In this document: positions 1-9,084 of the stretch, one piece after another
Layout of the letters: every line of letters starts with the position of its first letter
How positions within the stretch are numbered: the stretch's first letter is position 1
Assembly: GCF_000455345.1 (NCBI RefSeq)
Contig: NZ_HG315690.1
Location: 524,789-588,788, forward strand
Source: Halopiger goleimassiliensis
GTDB taxonomy: Archaea > Halobacteriota > Halobacteria > Halobacteriales > Natrialbaceae
Reading direction: 5' to 3'
Length of the DNA stretch: 64,000 nucleotides
Notes under the pieces: generated by a model
The model's input: only the letters and a program-made list of their open reading frames with translations
Told to the model about the DNA's origin: nothing
Database searches by the model: none
Program-made: the position numbers and the translations under genes

Positions 1-398
1 TGCCAGCCGTCGCGGGAACTCGTGATCTCGAGGACGCGCCCGTTCGCGTCGGCCGTACCGGCGACGAGATGGCGTGCGTGGTCGGCCAGGGCGACCCGAT
101 AGACGCGCCGGTCGGGGTACCGGTCGAGCAGCGTCGGCTCGCGGACCGTCGGGTCCATCTCGAGGGCCGATTCGAAGGCGTCGTAGGTGTCGCCGAAGAC
201 GGTGACGAACAGGAGGGTCCGGCCGGTCTCGATCGTCGTCCAGTACTCCGGCTCGAGGGTGACGTCCGCGACCCGCCGGAGGGTCGGCCGGAGCACGAGG
301 TCGGGGTGGTCGAGACGGAGCTGTGCGATGATACCGCCGTCGGCCTGGGACTGGAGGGCCGAGCGCTCTACTTCGTGGTCGGCGACGTCGATACTCAC
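1..398 (-). CDS. Bat-type (HTH_10 family) regulator, N-terminal part only
   Basis: The frame enters from the left edge on the minus strand, so about 132 N-terminal residues are visible and the C-terminal DNA-binding part is lost. The visible part has features I associate with the sensor half of short haloarchaeal bacterio-opsin-activator-like proteins: an early DLVLRPTLRR stretch, then LEPEY, then FVTVFGDTYDAFESAL, then DPTVREPTLLD, and a late SRDGW. In that family a C-terminal HTH_10 domain follows. The start is a GTG; no ATG lies upstream in frame before the promoter region. The codon bias is typical of the chromosome. It sits beside another Bat-type gene with the same orientation. The specific target is unknown. 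Confidence 0.7.
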   Translation of the reverse strand, partial: MSIDVADHEVERSALQSQADGGIIAQLRLDHPDLVLRPTLRRVADVTLEPEYWTTIETGRTLLFVTVFGDTYDAFESALEMDPTVREPTLLDRYPDRRVYRVALADHARHLVAGTADANGRVLEITSSRDGW

Positions 399-740
399 GA
401 CGACATCCGCCGTCCGAGCGGACGACCGTAAGTGCTCGTTACCGAATACGCGCTCATTACGTAGCCGATTCGACCCCGAACACATGGTCGTAGACGCTAT
501 ACACGGAACCGATCAGCCGTCTGTCGTCAATACCTATTCATCCGTCCAGATTCGTGATCGTTCGCGGGTGCAGGAAATAGTCGATTACTCGCCGGCTGAA
601 CGGGAGTAATCCCACGATACGGGTCCGGAGACGTCGGATACACGGCGAAACCCACGTGGGACTGACGGTCCGTCGAGCGAACGCACGGAAGCGAGCGTCG
701 CACCTCCGCTGAACGGGATCCGCGGGCGAGAAAGCGTGAA
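399..740. other. Intergenic region, no gene seen
   Basis: This 342-base stretch separates two minus-strand regulators. Open frames here (for example 187-609 plus) have poor codon bias and overlap the real gene on the other strand. It must hold the promoter of the gene ending at the window edge, and the transcription end of the large regulator whose stop is at 741. I see no convincing terminator, repeat or RNA. Confidence 0.5.
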
Positions 741-3700
741 TTACTCCGCCTGCCGCTCGTCGAACAACAACTCGAGCAGCTTTCGCTGGGCGGTCCGGAG
801 GTGCCGACTGAACGTCGGCTGGGAGACGCCGAGCGAGTCGGCGATCTCTTCGCCGGTGCTCTCGCGGGGCCAGGCGAAGAAGCCGCCGTGGTAGGCCGTC
901 TCGAGGGTTCGAAGCTGTCGTTCCGAGAGGTGCTCGTGCACCGACGCGTCGAACGGCCGAGCGGGTTCGATCGATCGCTCCCGCTCGCGGCGGGCGACCA
1001 GTTCGGTCCGCGGGTACGTCGCCGCGAGCGCATCGAGGAACGAGCGCACGTCGACGGTCCCGGGAACGTCCACGACGAGTCGCGTGTGACCCTCGCTCGG
1101 CTCGAGCGATCGGAGCCGGCCGCCGCGGGCCGCGATCGGTTCCGCGACGGACGACTCCGAGAGGCGGAGTTCGATCGCCGTCCCGTCCCCGGCGTCGTCG
1201 ACGACCCGGGCGGACTCGACGGCCTCGATCGATTCTGGGAGCGTCTCCACGGCCCCCTCGTCGGCGTTCGAGACGGTTCCGTACACGGTCGACCCACCCG
1301 ACGACCGTGGAACGATCGCCCGGACCTCGAGCGGCCGGTCGAGGTGACGGACGGCCGCCGAGAGCGGTTCCGCATCTCGGAGGGCGAGTTCGAGTTCCGT
1401 CGTCGACTCGGCGAGCAACGCCTGCGTGCGCTCGAGCGAACCGATCGCGTGGCCGGCGACCGTCGCGAGGTGGTGGACGGCCCGCTGAAGACGGTCGTCG
1501 AACGCACCCGGATCGGTCGCGTAGATCGTCAGAACGCCGAACTGGAAGCCGTCGGCCTCGATTGGGACGCCGAGTGCCGAGCGAACGCCCGCCTCGCGGA
1601 GGGACGCCAGCCAGTCCGCCGCCGGATCGCCGGGTGCGAGTTCCGAACTCCCGAGGTCGTCGACGACCGTCAGTTCGCGACGGGCCGCCGTCCTGCCCGT
1701 CGGATCGGTCGCGTCCTCAGCGACGGGGATCGACGCCGACTCGAGGCGGTCCTCGTCGGTGCCGGCCCACGCCACGGGAGAGACGGTCTCGGTGCCCGTG
1801 TCGACGTGGCCGACCCAGGCGAACGCGGCGTCGCCGGCGAGCAGGGATCGGACGCCCTCGCAGAGGTGTCGTTCCACGCGGTCCCGACGATCCGCCTCGA
1901 GCACCTCCCGCTCGAGGTCGCGTATCCGTTCGGCCCGGGTCGCGACCGTCTCGACGCGGGACAGTTCCCGGCGACAGCGCTGGACCCGATCCCGGCTCTC
2001 GAGGCGATCCAGGGCGAGCGAGGCCGATTCGACGACCGTCTCGAGCGGCTCCGTCTCCAGCTCCTCGGCGGCGAACGGATCGGCGCTGACGGTCACGACG
2101 ACCCCGTGGTCGCCCGCCGAAACGGCGACGGCGCGTTCCGCTCGAACCCCGGCGCGCGACAGCACCGAACGGAGTTCGCCGTCCTCGAGGGCGGTTCCGG
2201 CGTCGTCCTCGAGGAGGTCGACGAGGGGCGTGGCGTCGTACTCGATAGTCGGTGCGTCGGCGTCGTCGCTCGTCGCGACGGCGGCGGGCCGGAGTAGCCG
2301 TCCGTCGACGAGGTACCAGCCGACGACGTCGGCGTCCGTATACGTGTAGATCTCGTCGACGGCCGCTCGCCGGACGTCCGCCCGGGTGTCGGCCCGATCG
2401 AACGCGTCGATGGCGTCCCGGAGCGTCGACAGCGCCGCCGTCGACGACCGTCGAGCGTCGCGGACGATACAGCAGGTCCGCTCGTCGCCCGGCAGCGGCG
2501 CGACGAAGACCGCGACCGGCCGGGTCGCGCCGCCGACCTCGAGACGGCCCCGAACCGGCTCCATCCACCTGACGACCGTCGAGGCGGTCCGCTCTCGGAT
2601 CGTCTCGGCCAGGTCCGCATCGAACACCGACTCGAGGTCGCGGCCGACCAGCGGGTCACCACCGGCCCACGTCGACAGCGGGCCGTTGGCGTACTGGATC
2701 GTCGATCCATCGAGGACCGCGATACCGTCCTCGAGCGCGTCGACGACCGACTCGAGCAAGGCGAGTCGGTCCCGATCCGTCGCCGGGAGACCTGCCTCGA
2801 GCGATTCGTCGGCCGATACCGATCGGGCCACTACGGTGATCCCGTCGTCGTCGGCCCCGGCCGTCACCTCGTAGCCGTCGTCCGTGGACGACCCGGCCCC
2901 GAATCGGACGACGGAGTCGGTCGCGGCGGCCCCACGGAGGCGATCGTAGAACGCGTTCCGGACGGTCTCGGGTAGGTACTGCCAGACGACCGCCCCGGGT
3001 TCGGGATCGCCGACGAACAGATCCTCGGCCGCGTCGTTCCAGGACCGCAGTTCCCACTCCGATCCGAGCGTGAACACCGCCACTGGGAGCCGATCGATGG
3101 CCGTCTCGAGCCCATCGTCGTCGGCGGCCGGTACCTCCGCGACGGTCGCCACGATGCCTTCGACCGCCGGGTCCGCGAGGCGGTTGGCCGCCGTCACCTC
3201 GGTCCGCACCCAGGTCCCGTCCGTCCGACCCACGCGAAGCGAGGTCGTCTCCGTCTCCCCGACGGCCGCCGACGCGACCGACTCGAGCGTCTCGCGGAGG
3301 GCCTCGCGGTCCTCGGGGTGGACGAGTCGCGACAGCGGCGTCCACTCGAGTTCGGCCGGCGTGTAGCCGAACCGGCGCTCGACCGCGGGATTGACCTCCG
3401 CGATGGTGCCGTCGGACTCGAGGACGCAGACGACGGCCGACGCGTTCGCGAGGATCGAGCGGGAGCGACGGTCACGCTCGCCGTCGGCAGTCCATCCACG
3501 GACGACGTTCGACACCCGGGTCGCGAGGACGCGAGGCGACTCGTCGGGAGCGACCACGTCGCTCGCGCCGCGTTCGAGCGCGCGGTCGGCGGCGTCGGTC
3601 ACGGCCAGGATCGGCACCTCCTCGAGGGCGACGGACAGTGCCTGGAGCGGCGACTCATCGCTGTCCGGATCGAACTCACAGACCACGCTCCGGACGGTGC

Positions 3701-3866
3701 CGTCGGCCAGTCGATCCAGGGCGTTCGCGACAGTCCGCGATCGGAGGACGCTCTCGGGTTCGAGAACGGACTCGAGCGCGTCGGCGGTCGCGTCCATTCG
3801 CGGGGAGGTCCCGACGATCAGCACGCGACTGTCGTCGCCGAGCGCGACGGCGTTGCGGTCGCTCAT
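741..3866 (-). CDS. Large Bat-like sensor regulator (receiver-like, PAS, GAF, HTH_10)
   Basis: About 1041 residues, resembling haloarchaeal bacterio-opsin activator homologues. The rough domain order is a degenerate receiver-like region (10-125), three PAS-like segments (about 135-470; FGYTPAELEW marks the first), a GAF-like part (480-630), a short coiled coil (RVETVATRAERIRDLEREV), a second GAF (about 670-830), a Bat-specific region, and a C-terminal HTH_10 with YHGGFFAWPRESTGEEIADS. It is therefore a cytoplasmic one-component sensor that binds DNA; the ligand is unknown. No transmembrane segment or kinase domain is seen. I start at MSDRN because GGGAGGTCG lies just before it; an in-frame ATG ten codons upstream is possible. 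Confidence 0.88.
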   Translation of the reverse strand: MSDRNAVALGDDSRVLIVGTSPRMDATADALESVLEPESVLRSRTVANALDRLADGTVRSVVCEFDPDSDESPLQALSVALEEVPILAVTDAADRALERGASDVVAPDESPRVLATRVSNVVRGWTADGERDRRSRSILANASAVVCVLESDGTIAEVNPAVERRFGYTPAELEWTPLSRLVHPEDREALRETLESVASAAVGETETTSLRVGRTDGTWVRTEVTAANRLADPAVEGIVATVAEVPAADDDGLETAIDRLPVAVFTLGSEWELRSWNDAAEDLFVGDPEPGAVVWQYLPETVRNAFYDRLRGAAATDSVVRFGAGSSTDDGYEVTAGADDDGITVVARSVSADESLEAGLPATDRDRLALLESVVDALEDGIAVLDGSTIQYANGPLSTWAGGDPLVGRDLESVFDADLAETIRERTASTVVRWMEPVRGRLEVGGATRPVAVFVAPLPGDERTCCIVRDARRSSTAALSTLRDAIDAFDRADTRADVRRAAVDEIYTYTDADVVGWYLVDGRLLRPAAVATSDDADAPTIEYDATPLVDLLEDDAGTALEDGELRSVLSRAGVRAERAVAVSAGDHGVVVTVSADPFAAEELETEPLETVVESASLALDRLESRDRVQRCRRELSRVETVATRAERIRDLEREVLEADRRDRVERHLCEGVRSLLAGDAAFAWVGHVDTGTETVSPVAWAGTDEDRLESASIPVAEDATDPTGRTAARRELTVVDDLGSSELAPGDPAADWLASLREAGVRSALGVPIEADGFQFGVLTIYATDPGAFDDRLQRAVHHLATVAGHAIGSLERTQALLAESTTELELALRDAEPLSAAVRHLDRPLEVRAIVPRSSGGSTVYGTVSNADEGAVETLPESIEAVESARVVDDAGDGTAIELRLSESSVAEPIAARGGRLRSLEPSEGHTRLVVDVPGTVDVRSFLDALAATYPRTELVARRERERSIEPARPFDASVHEHLSERQLRTLETAYHGGFFAWPRESTGEEIADSLGVSQPTFSRHLRTAQRKLLELLFDERQAE

Positions 3867-4107
3867 CGACCTCCCACCGGGCACCCGATGGCCCACTCAC
3901 GCCGATCGAGCGGCATCCTGGCGGTCGGATTACCGAGGCTGCGGCGTCGCTGTCCGTTCGCGATCGGTCGGTGACTCGGTGCCCGCGTCCCCACCGACGC
4001 GCGGCTCCCCACCCGCCGGGCACCCGACTCGAGGCGTTCGGCCACTGTCGCCGCGTTCGGGTCCGACGGGGAAAATTATCGCTCCCGTATCCGGTCGTAA
4101 GCCCGGA

Positions 4108-4530
4108 TTACTCCTCGACGCGGACCGTGACGACCGGAACCGGTGCGTTCCGGACGACCTCCTCGGCGACGCTGCCGACCACGAGGTGATCGAGGCCGGT
4201 CCGCCCGACCGTCCCGACGACGATCATGTCGACCGGGTTGCGCTCCGCGAACGCCACGATCTCCTCCTGCGGCACGCCCTCGAGCACCGTCGCGGTCGTC
4301 TCCACGCTCGCGTCGGCGGCGCGACGCTGGGCCTCCTCGATCGCCTGTGCCGCCTCGCCTTCTTCGTCCGCGCGCATCTCGTCGCGTTTCGAGGAACTGT
4401 GCGGCCCCTCCTCGGCGACCGAGACCACGTGCAGGGTGCTCCCGAGGCGCTCGGCCAGCGCGACCGCGTGTTCGGTGGCCCGCCGTGCGCCCTCGCTACC
4501 GTCCGTCGCGAACAGCAGATCCTGGTACAT
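4108..4530 (-). CDS. Universal stress protein (UspA family)
   Basis: A 140-residue single-domain UspA protein beginning MYQDLLFATDGSEGA. The ATP-binding signature G-x2-G-x9-G-S is complete (G106, G109, G119, S120 in GTVGRTGLDHLVVGS), so it belongs to the nucleotide-binding group. Length matches the family. Haloarchaeal genomes carry many such proteins, usually tied to general stress, but the role of this copy cannot be read from sequence. An in-frame ATG five codons upstream exists; MYQDLLFATDGS is the usual family start. It is a single gene, divergent from the Sco operon, with 130 bases between the two start codons. Confidence 0.93.
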   Translation of the reverse strand: MYQDLLFATDGSEGARRATEHAVALAERLGSTLHVVSVAEEGPHSSSKRDEMRADEEGEAAQAIEEAQRRAADASVETTATVLEGVPQEEIVAFAERNPVDMIVVGTVGRTGLDHLVVGSVAEEVVRNAPVPVVTVRVEE

Positions 4531-4660
4531 GCCCGGCCGTACCACGGGTGGGCGGATACGTCCCGGACCTGCCGTTGCCGGGGCCGATCGCCGGAGCGCG
4601 GGGCTCGCGCTTCGACGGTTACACCAGTGAGGCTTTCACTGTCGACTCGAATACTCGCGT

Positions 4661-5434
4661 ATGGAACGCCGAACGTATCTGCGAGCCGCGGGGACGACGG
4701 CCGTCGCGGGGATCGCCGGCTGTCTCGACGGGTTCCTCGAGAACGGGGCCGAAGGGGCCGTCCTCGGGCCACCCGATCGGGATCTGGGGGACCCATCGCA
4801 CCCGATCTACGGCGAGGAAGTACCCTCCTTCAGCGTCACCGATCCCTTCGCCGAGGAGACGATCACGGACGAGCAGTTCCGCGGCGAACGGGCGATGATG
4901 ATAACGTTCATCTTCACCTCCTGTCCGGACGGCGTCTGCCCGGCGCTCCTCCAGATGCTCCGCGCGGGCCAGCAGGACGCTCAGGCAGAGGGGTACGCCG
5001 ACGACGTCGCCTTCATCGCTATCACGTTCGATCCCGAGTACGACACGCGCGAACGGCTCCAGGAGGAGGCCGACGCGGTCGGTATCGATCCCCACGCCGA
5101 CAACTGGCACTTCCTCCGGCCGGAGGACAACGAAGCGGCCGTCGAACTCGTATACGAGAAGTTCGGGACCCCAGTCCAACTCGAGGACCACGAGGATCAC
5201 CGCGGTGAAGACGGCGAGGACGGTGCCGACGACGACCACGATCACGGAGGCGAGGGTGACGGCGAAGACGACGACGCGAGCGGGGACACCGATTCGGAGA
5301 CGACCGACGGGACCCACTACGACATGATCCTGCTGGTCAACGAGAACGGCATCGTCGAACGCTCCTATCCGAGAGCGGTAAACTACCCGACCGACGAGAT
5401 CGTCGACGACCTCAGGACGGTCGCGGAGGGATAA
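4661..5434 (+). CDS. Sco1/SenC-like copper/thiol lipoprotein
   Basis: A 257-residue Sco/thioredoxin-fold protein. The N terminus has a Tat-like start (ERRTYLRAAG) and a lipobox ending GIAGC, so Cys21 is probably lipidated and the protein faces outside. The Sco motif is present as TSCPDGVCP (Cys88, Cys93). There are four residues between the cysteines, where classical Sco proteins have three. The distal Sco histidine is probably His219 in GTHYDMILLVNENG. Between them lies an acidic, histidine-bearing insertion (about 175-217) that could bind metal. Sco proteins deliver copper to, or reduce, the CuA site of cytochrome oxidase. First gene of a three-gene operon with a TlpA-like and a CcdA-like protein; the next ATG follows the stop by two bases. 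Confidence 0.9.
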   Translation: MERRTYLRAAGTTAVAGIAGCLDGFLENGAEGAVLGPPDRDLGDPSHPIYGEEVPSFSVTDPFAEETITDEQFRGERAMMITFIFTSCPDGVCPALLQMLRAGQQDAQAEGYADDVAFIAITFDPEYDTRERLQEEADAVGIDPHADNWHFLRPEDNEAAVELVYEKFGTPVQLEDHEDHRGEDGEDGADDDHDHGGEGDGEDDDASGDTDSETTDGTHYDMILLVNENGIVERSYPRAVNYPTDEIVDDLRTVAEG

Positions 5435-5436
5435 CC

Positions 5437-6000
5437 ATGCGGCGACGGGACCTCATCGCCGGACTGCTGGGTGGCGGCGTCCTCCTCGGCGGCGGCGTCG
5501 TCGCGTTCGGCGACGGCGCTCCGCTCGAGTCGGGCGAGACCCCCGAGCCGAACGACCCCGTAGAGGTCGAGACGCTCGACGCCCGGGGGAGCGAGGCCGG
5601 CACGCTGACCGTGCCCGACGAGGACCGCCTGACGGTGGTGACGTTCTTCGCGACGACCTGTACGGTCTGTGCCGAAAAACATCCCCGCATCGCGACGGTC
5701 GCGGAGTCGCTCGCCGACCGGCCGGTGCAGTTCGTCTCCGTGACGACCGAACCCGTCGGCGACACCGTCCCCGAATCGGCGGTCGTCGACTGGTTCGAAT
5801 CCCACGACGGCGACTGGACGCTCGCCCACGACCCCGTCTCCGAACTGACGGTCACCTACGACGGCCTGCCGTACCCGAAGACGGCCGCGATCGGCCCCGA
5901 GGGTCGCGTCTGGTGGGAGCACACCGGTAACGCCGACACCGAGGAGATCCGCGAGGGAATCGAAGGCGCACTCGAGCGCGCCGACCTCGAGCGGGCCTGA
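5437..6000 (+). CDS. TlpA/ResA-like thioredoxin-fold protein
   Basis: A 187-residue exported thioredoxin-fold protein. It begins MRRRDLIAG, a twin-arginine type signal with a glycine-rich hydrophobic core up to about residue 24. The redox motif is CTVC (Cys75, Cys78) in FFATTCTVCAEKHP, and the cis-proline loop is GLPYPKT (145-149). The family keeps thiols of cytochrome or copper-site proteins reduced on the outer face of the membrane. It sits between Sco and CcdA genes with gaps of two bases and one base, so the three are surely co-transcribed. It probably takes electrons from the CcdA protein and passes them to Sco or to apocytochromes. Confidence 0.9.
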   Translation: MRRRDLIAGLLGGGVLLGGGVVAFGDGAPLESGETPEPNDPVEVETLDARGSEAGTLTVPDEDRLTVVTFFATTCTVCAEKHPRIATVAESLADRPVQFVSVTTEPVGDTVPESAVVDWFESHDGDWTLAHDPVSELTVTYDGLPYPKTAAIGPEGRVWWEHTGNADTEEIREGIEGALERADLERA

Positions 6001-6001
6001 G

Positions 6002-6670
6002 ATGGTCGGAACCGATCTCCTCCCGGCGCTGGCGTTCGCCGGGACGGCCGCGGTCGCGACCTTCTTCTCGCCGTGTGCCTACGCGTTGCTCCCCGGCTAC
6101 GTCGGGTTCTACACGAGCCGAACCGAGGAGCCGACGCTCGGCGGCGCGCTCGCCCGGGGCCTCGCCGCGGCGGCGGGCGTCGTCGTCACCCTCGCGCTGG
6201 TGCTCGGAGCGGCCTTCCAGGTCGGGAACCGAGTGTTCGCGAACCTCCGGTGGCTCGAGATCGGCGTCGGCGTCGTCCTGATCCTCGTCGGCGTCCTCGT
6301 CGTCGCCGGGCTGGATCGCTCGCTGTCGATCCCGCTCCCGAAACGGCGCTCGAGCGTGCTGGGTTTCGGCGTCTTCGGGGCAGGGTACGCGGTCGCTTCC
6401 GCGGGCTGTGTAGCGCCGATCGTCGTCACGGTCGTCGTCCAGGCGCTGTCGTACCCGCCGGGCGAGGCCGCACTTCTGCTGGCGACCTACGTCGGGGGCG
6501 TCGCCGCGCTGGTGCTGTCGCTGACCGTCGTCACCGGGATGGGGCTGCTCGCGGGCGCGAGTCGGTTCGCCGCCTACAGTCGCCGGCTCGAGCAACTGGC
6601 GGGCGTCGTCATGATCCTCGCCGGGATCGGACAGCTCTACGTCGCCCTGACGCTCTCGAGCACGTTCTAA
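6002..6670 (+). CDS. CcdA/DsbD-type transmembrane electron transporter
   Basis: A 222-residue membrane protein with about six hydrophobic segments, the usual size of CcdA. The two cysteines that carry electrons across the membrane are visible: Cys25 in FFSPCAYALLPGY in the first segment and Cys136 in ASAGCVAP in the fourth. CcdA takes reducing power from cytoplasmic thioredoxin to an external thioredoxin-like partner. The partner here is most likely the TlpA-like protein encoded one base upstream. Third and last gene of the operon; about 125 bases separate it from the next gene. Confidence 0.92.
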   Translation: MVGTDLLPALAFAGTAAVATFFSPCAYALLPGYVGFYTSRTEEPTLGGALARGLAAAAGVVVTLALVLGAAFQVGNRVFANLRWLEIGVGVVLILVGVLVVAGLDRSLSIPLPKRRSSVLGFGVFGAGYAVASAGCVAPIVVTVVVQALSYPPGEAALLLATYVGGVAALVLSLTVVTGMGLLAGASRFAAYSRRLEQLAGVVMILAGIGQLYVALTLSSTF

Positions 6671-6795
6671 CGGATCCCTGTCGCGGTTCGGGAAGCCGTA
6701 AACGGCCCCATTCAGCCGCAGAAATCGGTGAAACGGAACGAAACGGTACGGTACGGCTCGGGTAACTATCGGGGAGGATCGGATACGCTCCCGGT

Positions 6796-6990
6796 ATGTC
6801 CCGCTCGAACCGTTCCCCGATGTCGATCGGCTGTCCCGCCTGTAACGCAACCGTAAGCGCCACGCTCCCGCCGGGACCCGGAATCGTCGAGACTGAGGCC
6901 GAACCCCACCCCGAAGACGAAAACCGGCTCCGCGGAACCGACGCCCGCTGTCGGAACTGCGGTCACGAACTCGAACTCTACTTCTACTGA
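6796..6990 (+). CDS. Small zinc-ribbon protein
   Basis: A 64-residue protein with two CxxC knuckles, CPAC (13, 16) and CRNC (52, 55), separated by an acidic loop, ending HELELYFY. The spacing fits a rubredoxin-like zinc ribbon of the kind common in haloarchaeal small proteins. It has no recognisable catalytic part, so the role may be structural, in RNA or protein binding. Its stop overlaps the stop of the convergent histidine kinase gene by seven bases. Codon bias is normal, which supports a real gene despite its size. Confidence 0.72.
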   Translation: MSRSNRSPMSIGCPACNATVSATLPPGPGIVETEAEPHPEDENRLRGTDARCRNCGHELELYFY

Positions 6991-8279
6991 CAACCGACGT
7001 CCGCGCTCGATCCTCCCTCTTCGGTTCGCTCCCGAATCGACGCCGAACCGCCGGGGATACCCGTCGGGTTCTCGCTTCGAGCGGTGGCCGAGGGGCGATT
7101 CGACGCGTCGGCACTCGCCTCGAGCGTCACGGAGAAGGTCGCTCCCTCGCCGGGTTCCGAATCGACCCGGATCTCGCCGTCGTGGCGCTCGACGATTCGT
7201 TTGCACAGCGCCAGCCCGATTCCGGAGCCATCGTGTTCCTCGAGCGAGTGCAGTCGCTGAAAGATTTCGAAAATGCGGTCGGCGTCGTCCGGATCGATAC
7301 CGATGCCTTCGTCACGGACCGATACCGTCCACTCCGCGCCGTCTCGCGCCGCCGACACGTGTATCCGTGGCGGGGCGTCGCCGCTGTACTCGATCGCGTT
7401 GCTCACCAGGTTCTGCAGGAGCTGGCGTAGCTGCCGCCGGTCACCCTCGACCGTGGGTAACGGCTCCCGCGTGATCGTGGCGTCGGTCTCCTCGATCTTG
7501 AACTGCAGATCGGTGAGCACGTCGTCGAGCACCGCGTCGAGGTCGACCGCGTCGAACGAATCCCCCTGCGTTTCGACGCGGGAGTACTCGAGCAACCCGT
7601 CGATCATCTCGCTCATCCGCTCGGCACCGTCGACGGCGAAGTCGATGAACTCCCTGCAGTTCTCGTCGAGTTCCTCGCCGTAGCGCCGCTCGGCGAGTTC
7701 CAGATAGCGTCTCACCATGCGAAGCGGCTCCTGGAGGTCGTGGGACGCGGCGTAGGCGAACTGTTCTAACCGCTCGTTCGACGCTTCCAGCTGCGTGTTC
7801 GCCTCCTCGAGTCGCCGCTCCGTCCGTCGGAGCGTCTCGTTTTGTTCCTCGAGCGCTCGGGCGTGGGTACGCGCCTGGGCGTTGTTGACGCCGATGCCCA
7901 GCCCCGCGATGGAGCCGATCGACAGCAGAACGGCTTGCGTGCCGAACGTGAAGTCGACCTCGACGCCGGGATGGAGGACGCGCAGTCCGAGCACGATCCC
8001 CATGACGACGACTCCGCCGGCGGTCCACGCGACGATTCGCCGATAGAACTGGGGGACGATCGACGACGTCGGTAACCAGAGCCCGGTCCCCAGGAGGACG
8101 AGTCCCGGAACGCTGAGCAGGAGCAGATCGAGTCCGGCCTCCAGGAAGCCGCCGCTGCTGGATGCCGCGGCCACCGACTTCCCCACGGCGAAGACGAGTA
8201 GCGTGACGCCCGCCGCTGGGATAACGAACAGCCAGTAGCTCGTCTCATCCCTCCGCGATTCGGTCGAACTCCCCCTCAT
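6984..8279 (-). CDS. Membrane sensor histidine kinase
   Basis: A 431-residue kinase. Four hydrophobic segments (about 15-34, 47-69, 83-103, 114-132) form the N-terminal membrane part, followed by a coiled coil (about 140-172). The phospho-acceptor box is FAYAASHDLQEPLRMV with His180. The ATPase part has the N box (QNLVSNAIEYSG), G1 (DEGIGI) and G2 (GSGIGLALCKRIVERH). The last ~50 residues are low complexity. This layout is the haloarchaeal kinase type in which the membrane segments sense the signal. No response regulator gene is adjacent, so it is an orphan kinase. The stimulus is unknown. Confidence 0.92.
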   Translation of the reverse strand: MRGSSTESRRDETSYWLFVIPAAGVTLLVFAVGKSVAAASSSGGFLEAGLDLLLLSVPGLVLLGTGLWLPTSSIVPQFYRRIVAWTAGGVVVMGIVLGLRVLHPGVEVDFTFGTQAVLLSIGSIAGLGIGVNNAQARTHARALEEQNETLRRTERRLEEANTQLEASNERLEQFAYAASHDLQEPLRMVRRYLELAERRYGEELDENCREFIDFAVDGAERMSEMIDGLLEYSRVETQGDSFDAVDLDAVLDDVLTDLQFKIEETDATITREPLPTVEGDRRQLRQLLQNLVSNAIEYSGDAPPRIHVSAARDGAEWTVSVRDEGIGIDPDDADRIFEIFQRLHSLEEHDGSGIGLALCKRIVERHDGEIRVDSEPGEGATFSVTLEASADASNRPSATARSENPTGIPGGSASIRERTEEGGSSADVGCQ

Positions 8280-8338
8280 TGATACCTACAAAGCGCACCA
8301 GCGCTGTTGAGGGTGGCTTTTGAGCTTTCAATAGCCTT

Positions 8339-9007
8339 TTACCCGTCTCCGCGAGACGGGGGCTCCGCGTCTGAGAGCGTACTTCCGAGGACGTGCTTGA
8401 TGCCGCGCCGGAGACGGGATGCGACGGCCTGGTGGGAGATTCCGAGTTCCTCGCCGAGGTCCGTCATCGTCACCTCGCGGGGAGATTCGAAGTAGCCGCG
8501 ATTGTACGCGAGCACCAGCGCCTCCTGCTGCGAGTCGGTGAGTGCTTCCTCGGTAGCCGTCTCGAGCGGCGTGAGCGCGTGCAGTTCCGTCAGCGTGATC
8601 GGGATATCCAGCTCCCGACAGCGAGACTGGAAGGCCGCGATGTCGGATCGCGCGTCGCCGCGGATCTCGAACGTCCACCGCCGATCGGTGCCGATGGCTT
8701 TGACGAGCGCGATCTTCGTCTCCGTGAGCGTCGTCAGGACGTCGTCGTAATCCAGCGCCCACTCGACGCGCAGCAGGTACTCGTCCGCGACGGAGTCGAC
8801 GAATTCGATTCGTTCCACGCCCGGATGGTCGGCGAACGCCCCCTCGACGTCGTCGACCGACGTTCCCCGAACCCAGAAATACGGGATCACCACGTCCCGT
8901 GCGGGGATGATCCGTTCCAGTTCGACCGTCGCGTCCGGCAGTCGCTCGAAAACGGTCCCGAGGGGGAACTGATCGGACGGCACCGTGAAGGTAGCCTCGG
9001 TAGCCAT
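8339..9007 (-). CDS. Bat-type HTH_10 transcription regulator
   Basis: A 222-residue protein of the short Bat-like class. The N-terminal half (about 1-150) is the usual sensory/assembly region, with LERIIPARDVVIPYFWVRG and a second half-domain ending LDIPITLTELHAL. The C-terminal HTH_10 runs from about 155 to 208 with LTDSQQEALVLAYNRGYFES and LGISHQAVASRLRRGIKHVL. The ligand and target genes are not evident. It starts at MATEATF; thirteen extra in-frame codons upstream have poor bias. It is separated by only 59 bases from the histidine kinase gene upstream, both on the minus strand but transcribed away from one another's control regions. Confidence 0.88.
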   Translation of the reverse strand: MATEATFTVPSDQFPLGTVFERLPDATVELERIIPARDVVIPYFWVRGTSVDDVEGAFADHPGVERIEFVDSVADEYLLRVEWALDYDDVLTTLTETKIALVKAIGTDRRWTFEIRGDARSDIAAFQSRCRELDIPITLTELHALTPLETATEEALTDSQQEALVLAYNRGYFESPREVTMTDLGEELGISHQAVASRLRRGIKHVLGSTLSDAEPPSRGDG

Positions 9008-9084
9008 CGTCCGAACCGAGGTTCCGTGGGCGTAAATAGCCACCACGGGACCGCTCGAGCGAGACGCGACGAGCGGCCCGTCGG

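Noticed and set aside
801..2297. Long plus-strand open frame (498 residues) opposite the large Bat-like gene
   Set aside because: It is antisense to a gene with clear PAS, GAF and HTH domains. Long antisense frames are expected at this GC, and its sequence is Arg-rich without domains.
3391..5208. 605-residue plus-strand frame
   Set aside because: It crosses three real genes in other frames and on the other strand, and has Arg/Ser/Pro-rich shadow composition.
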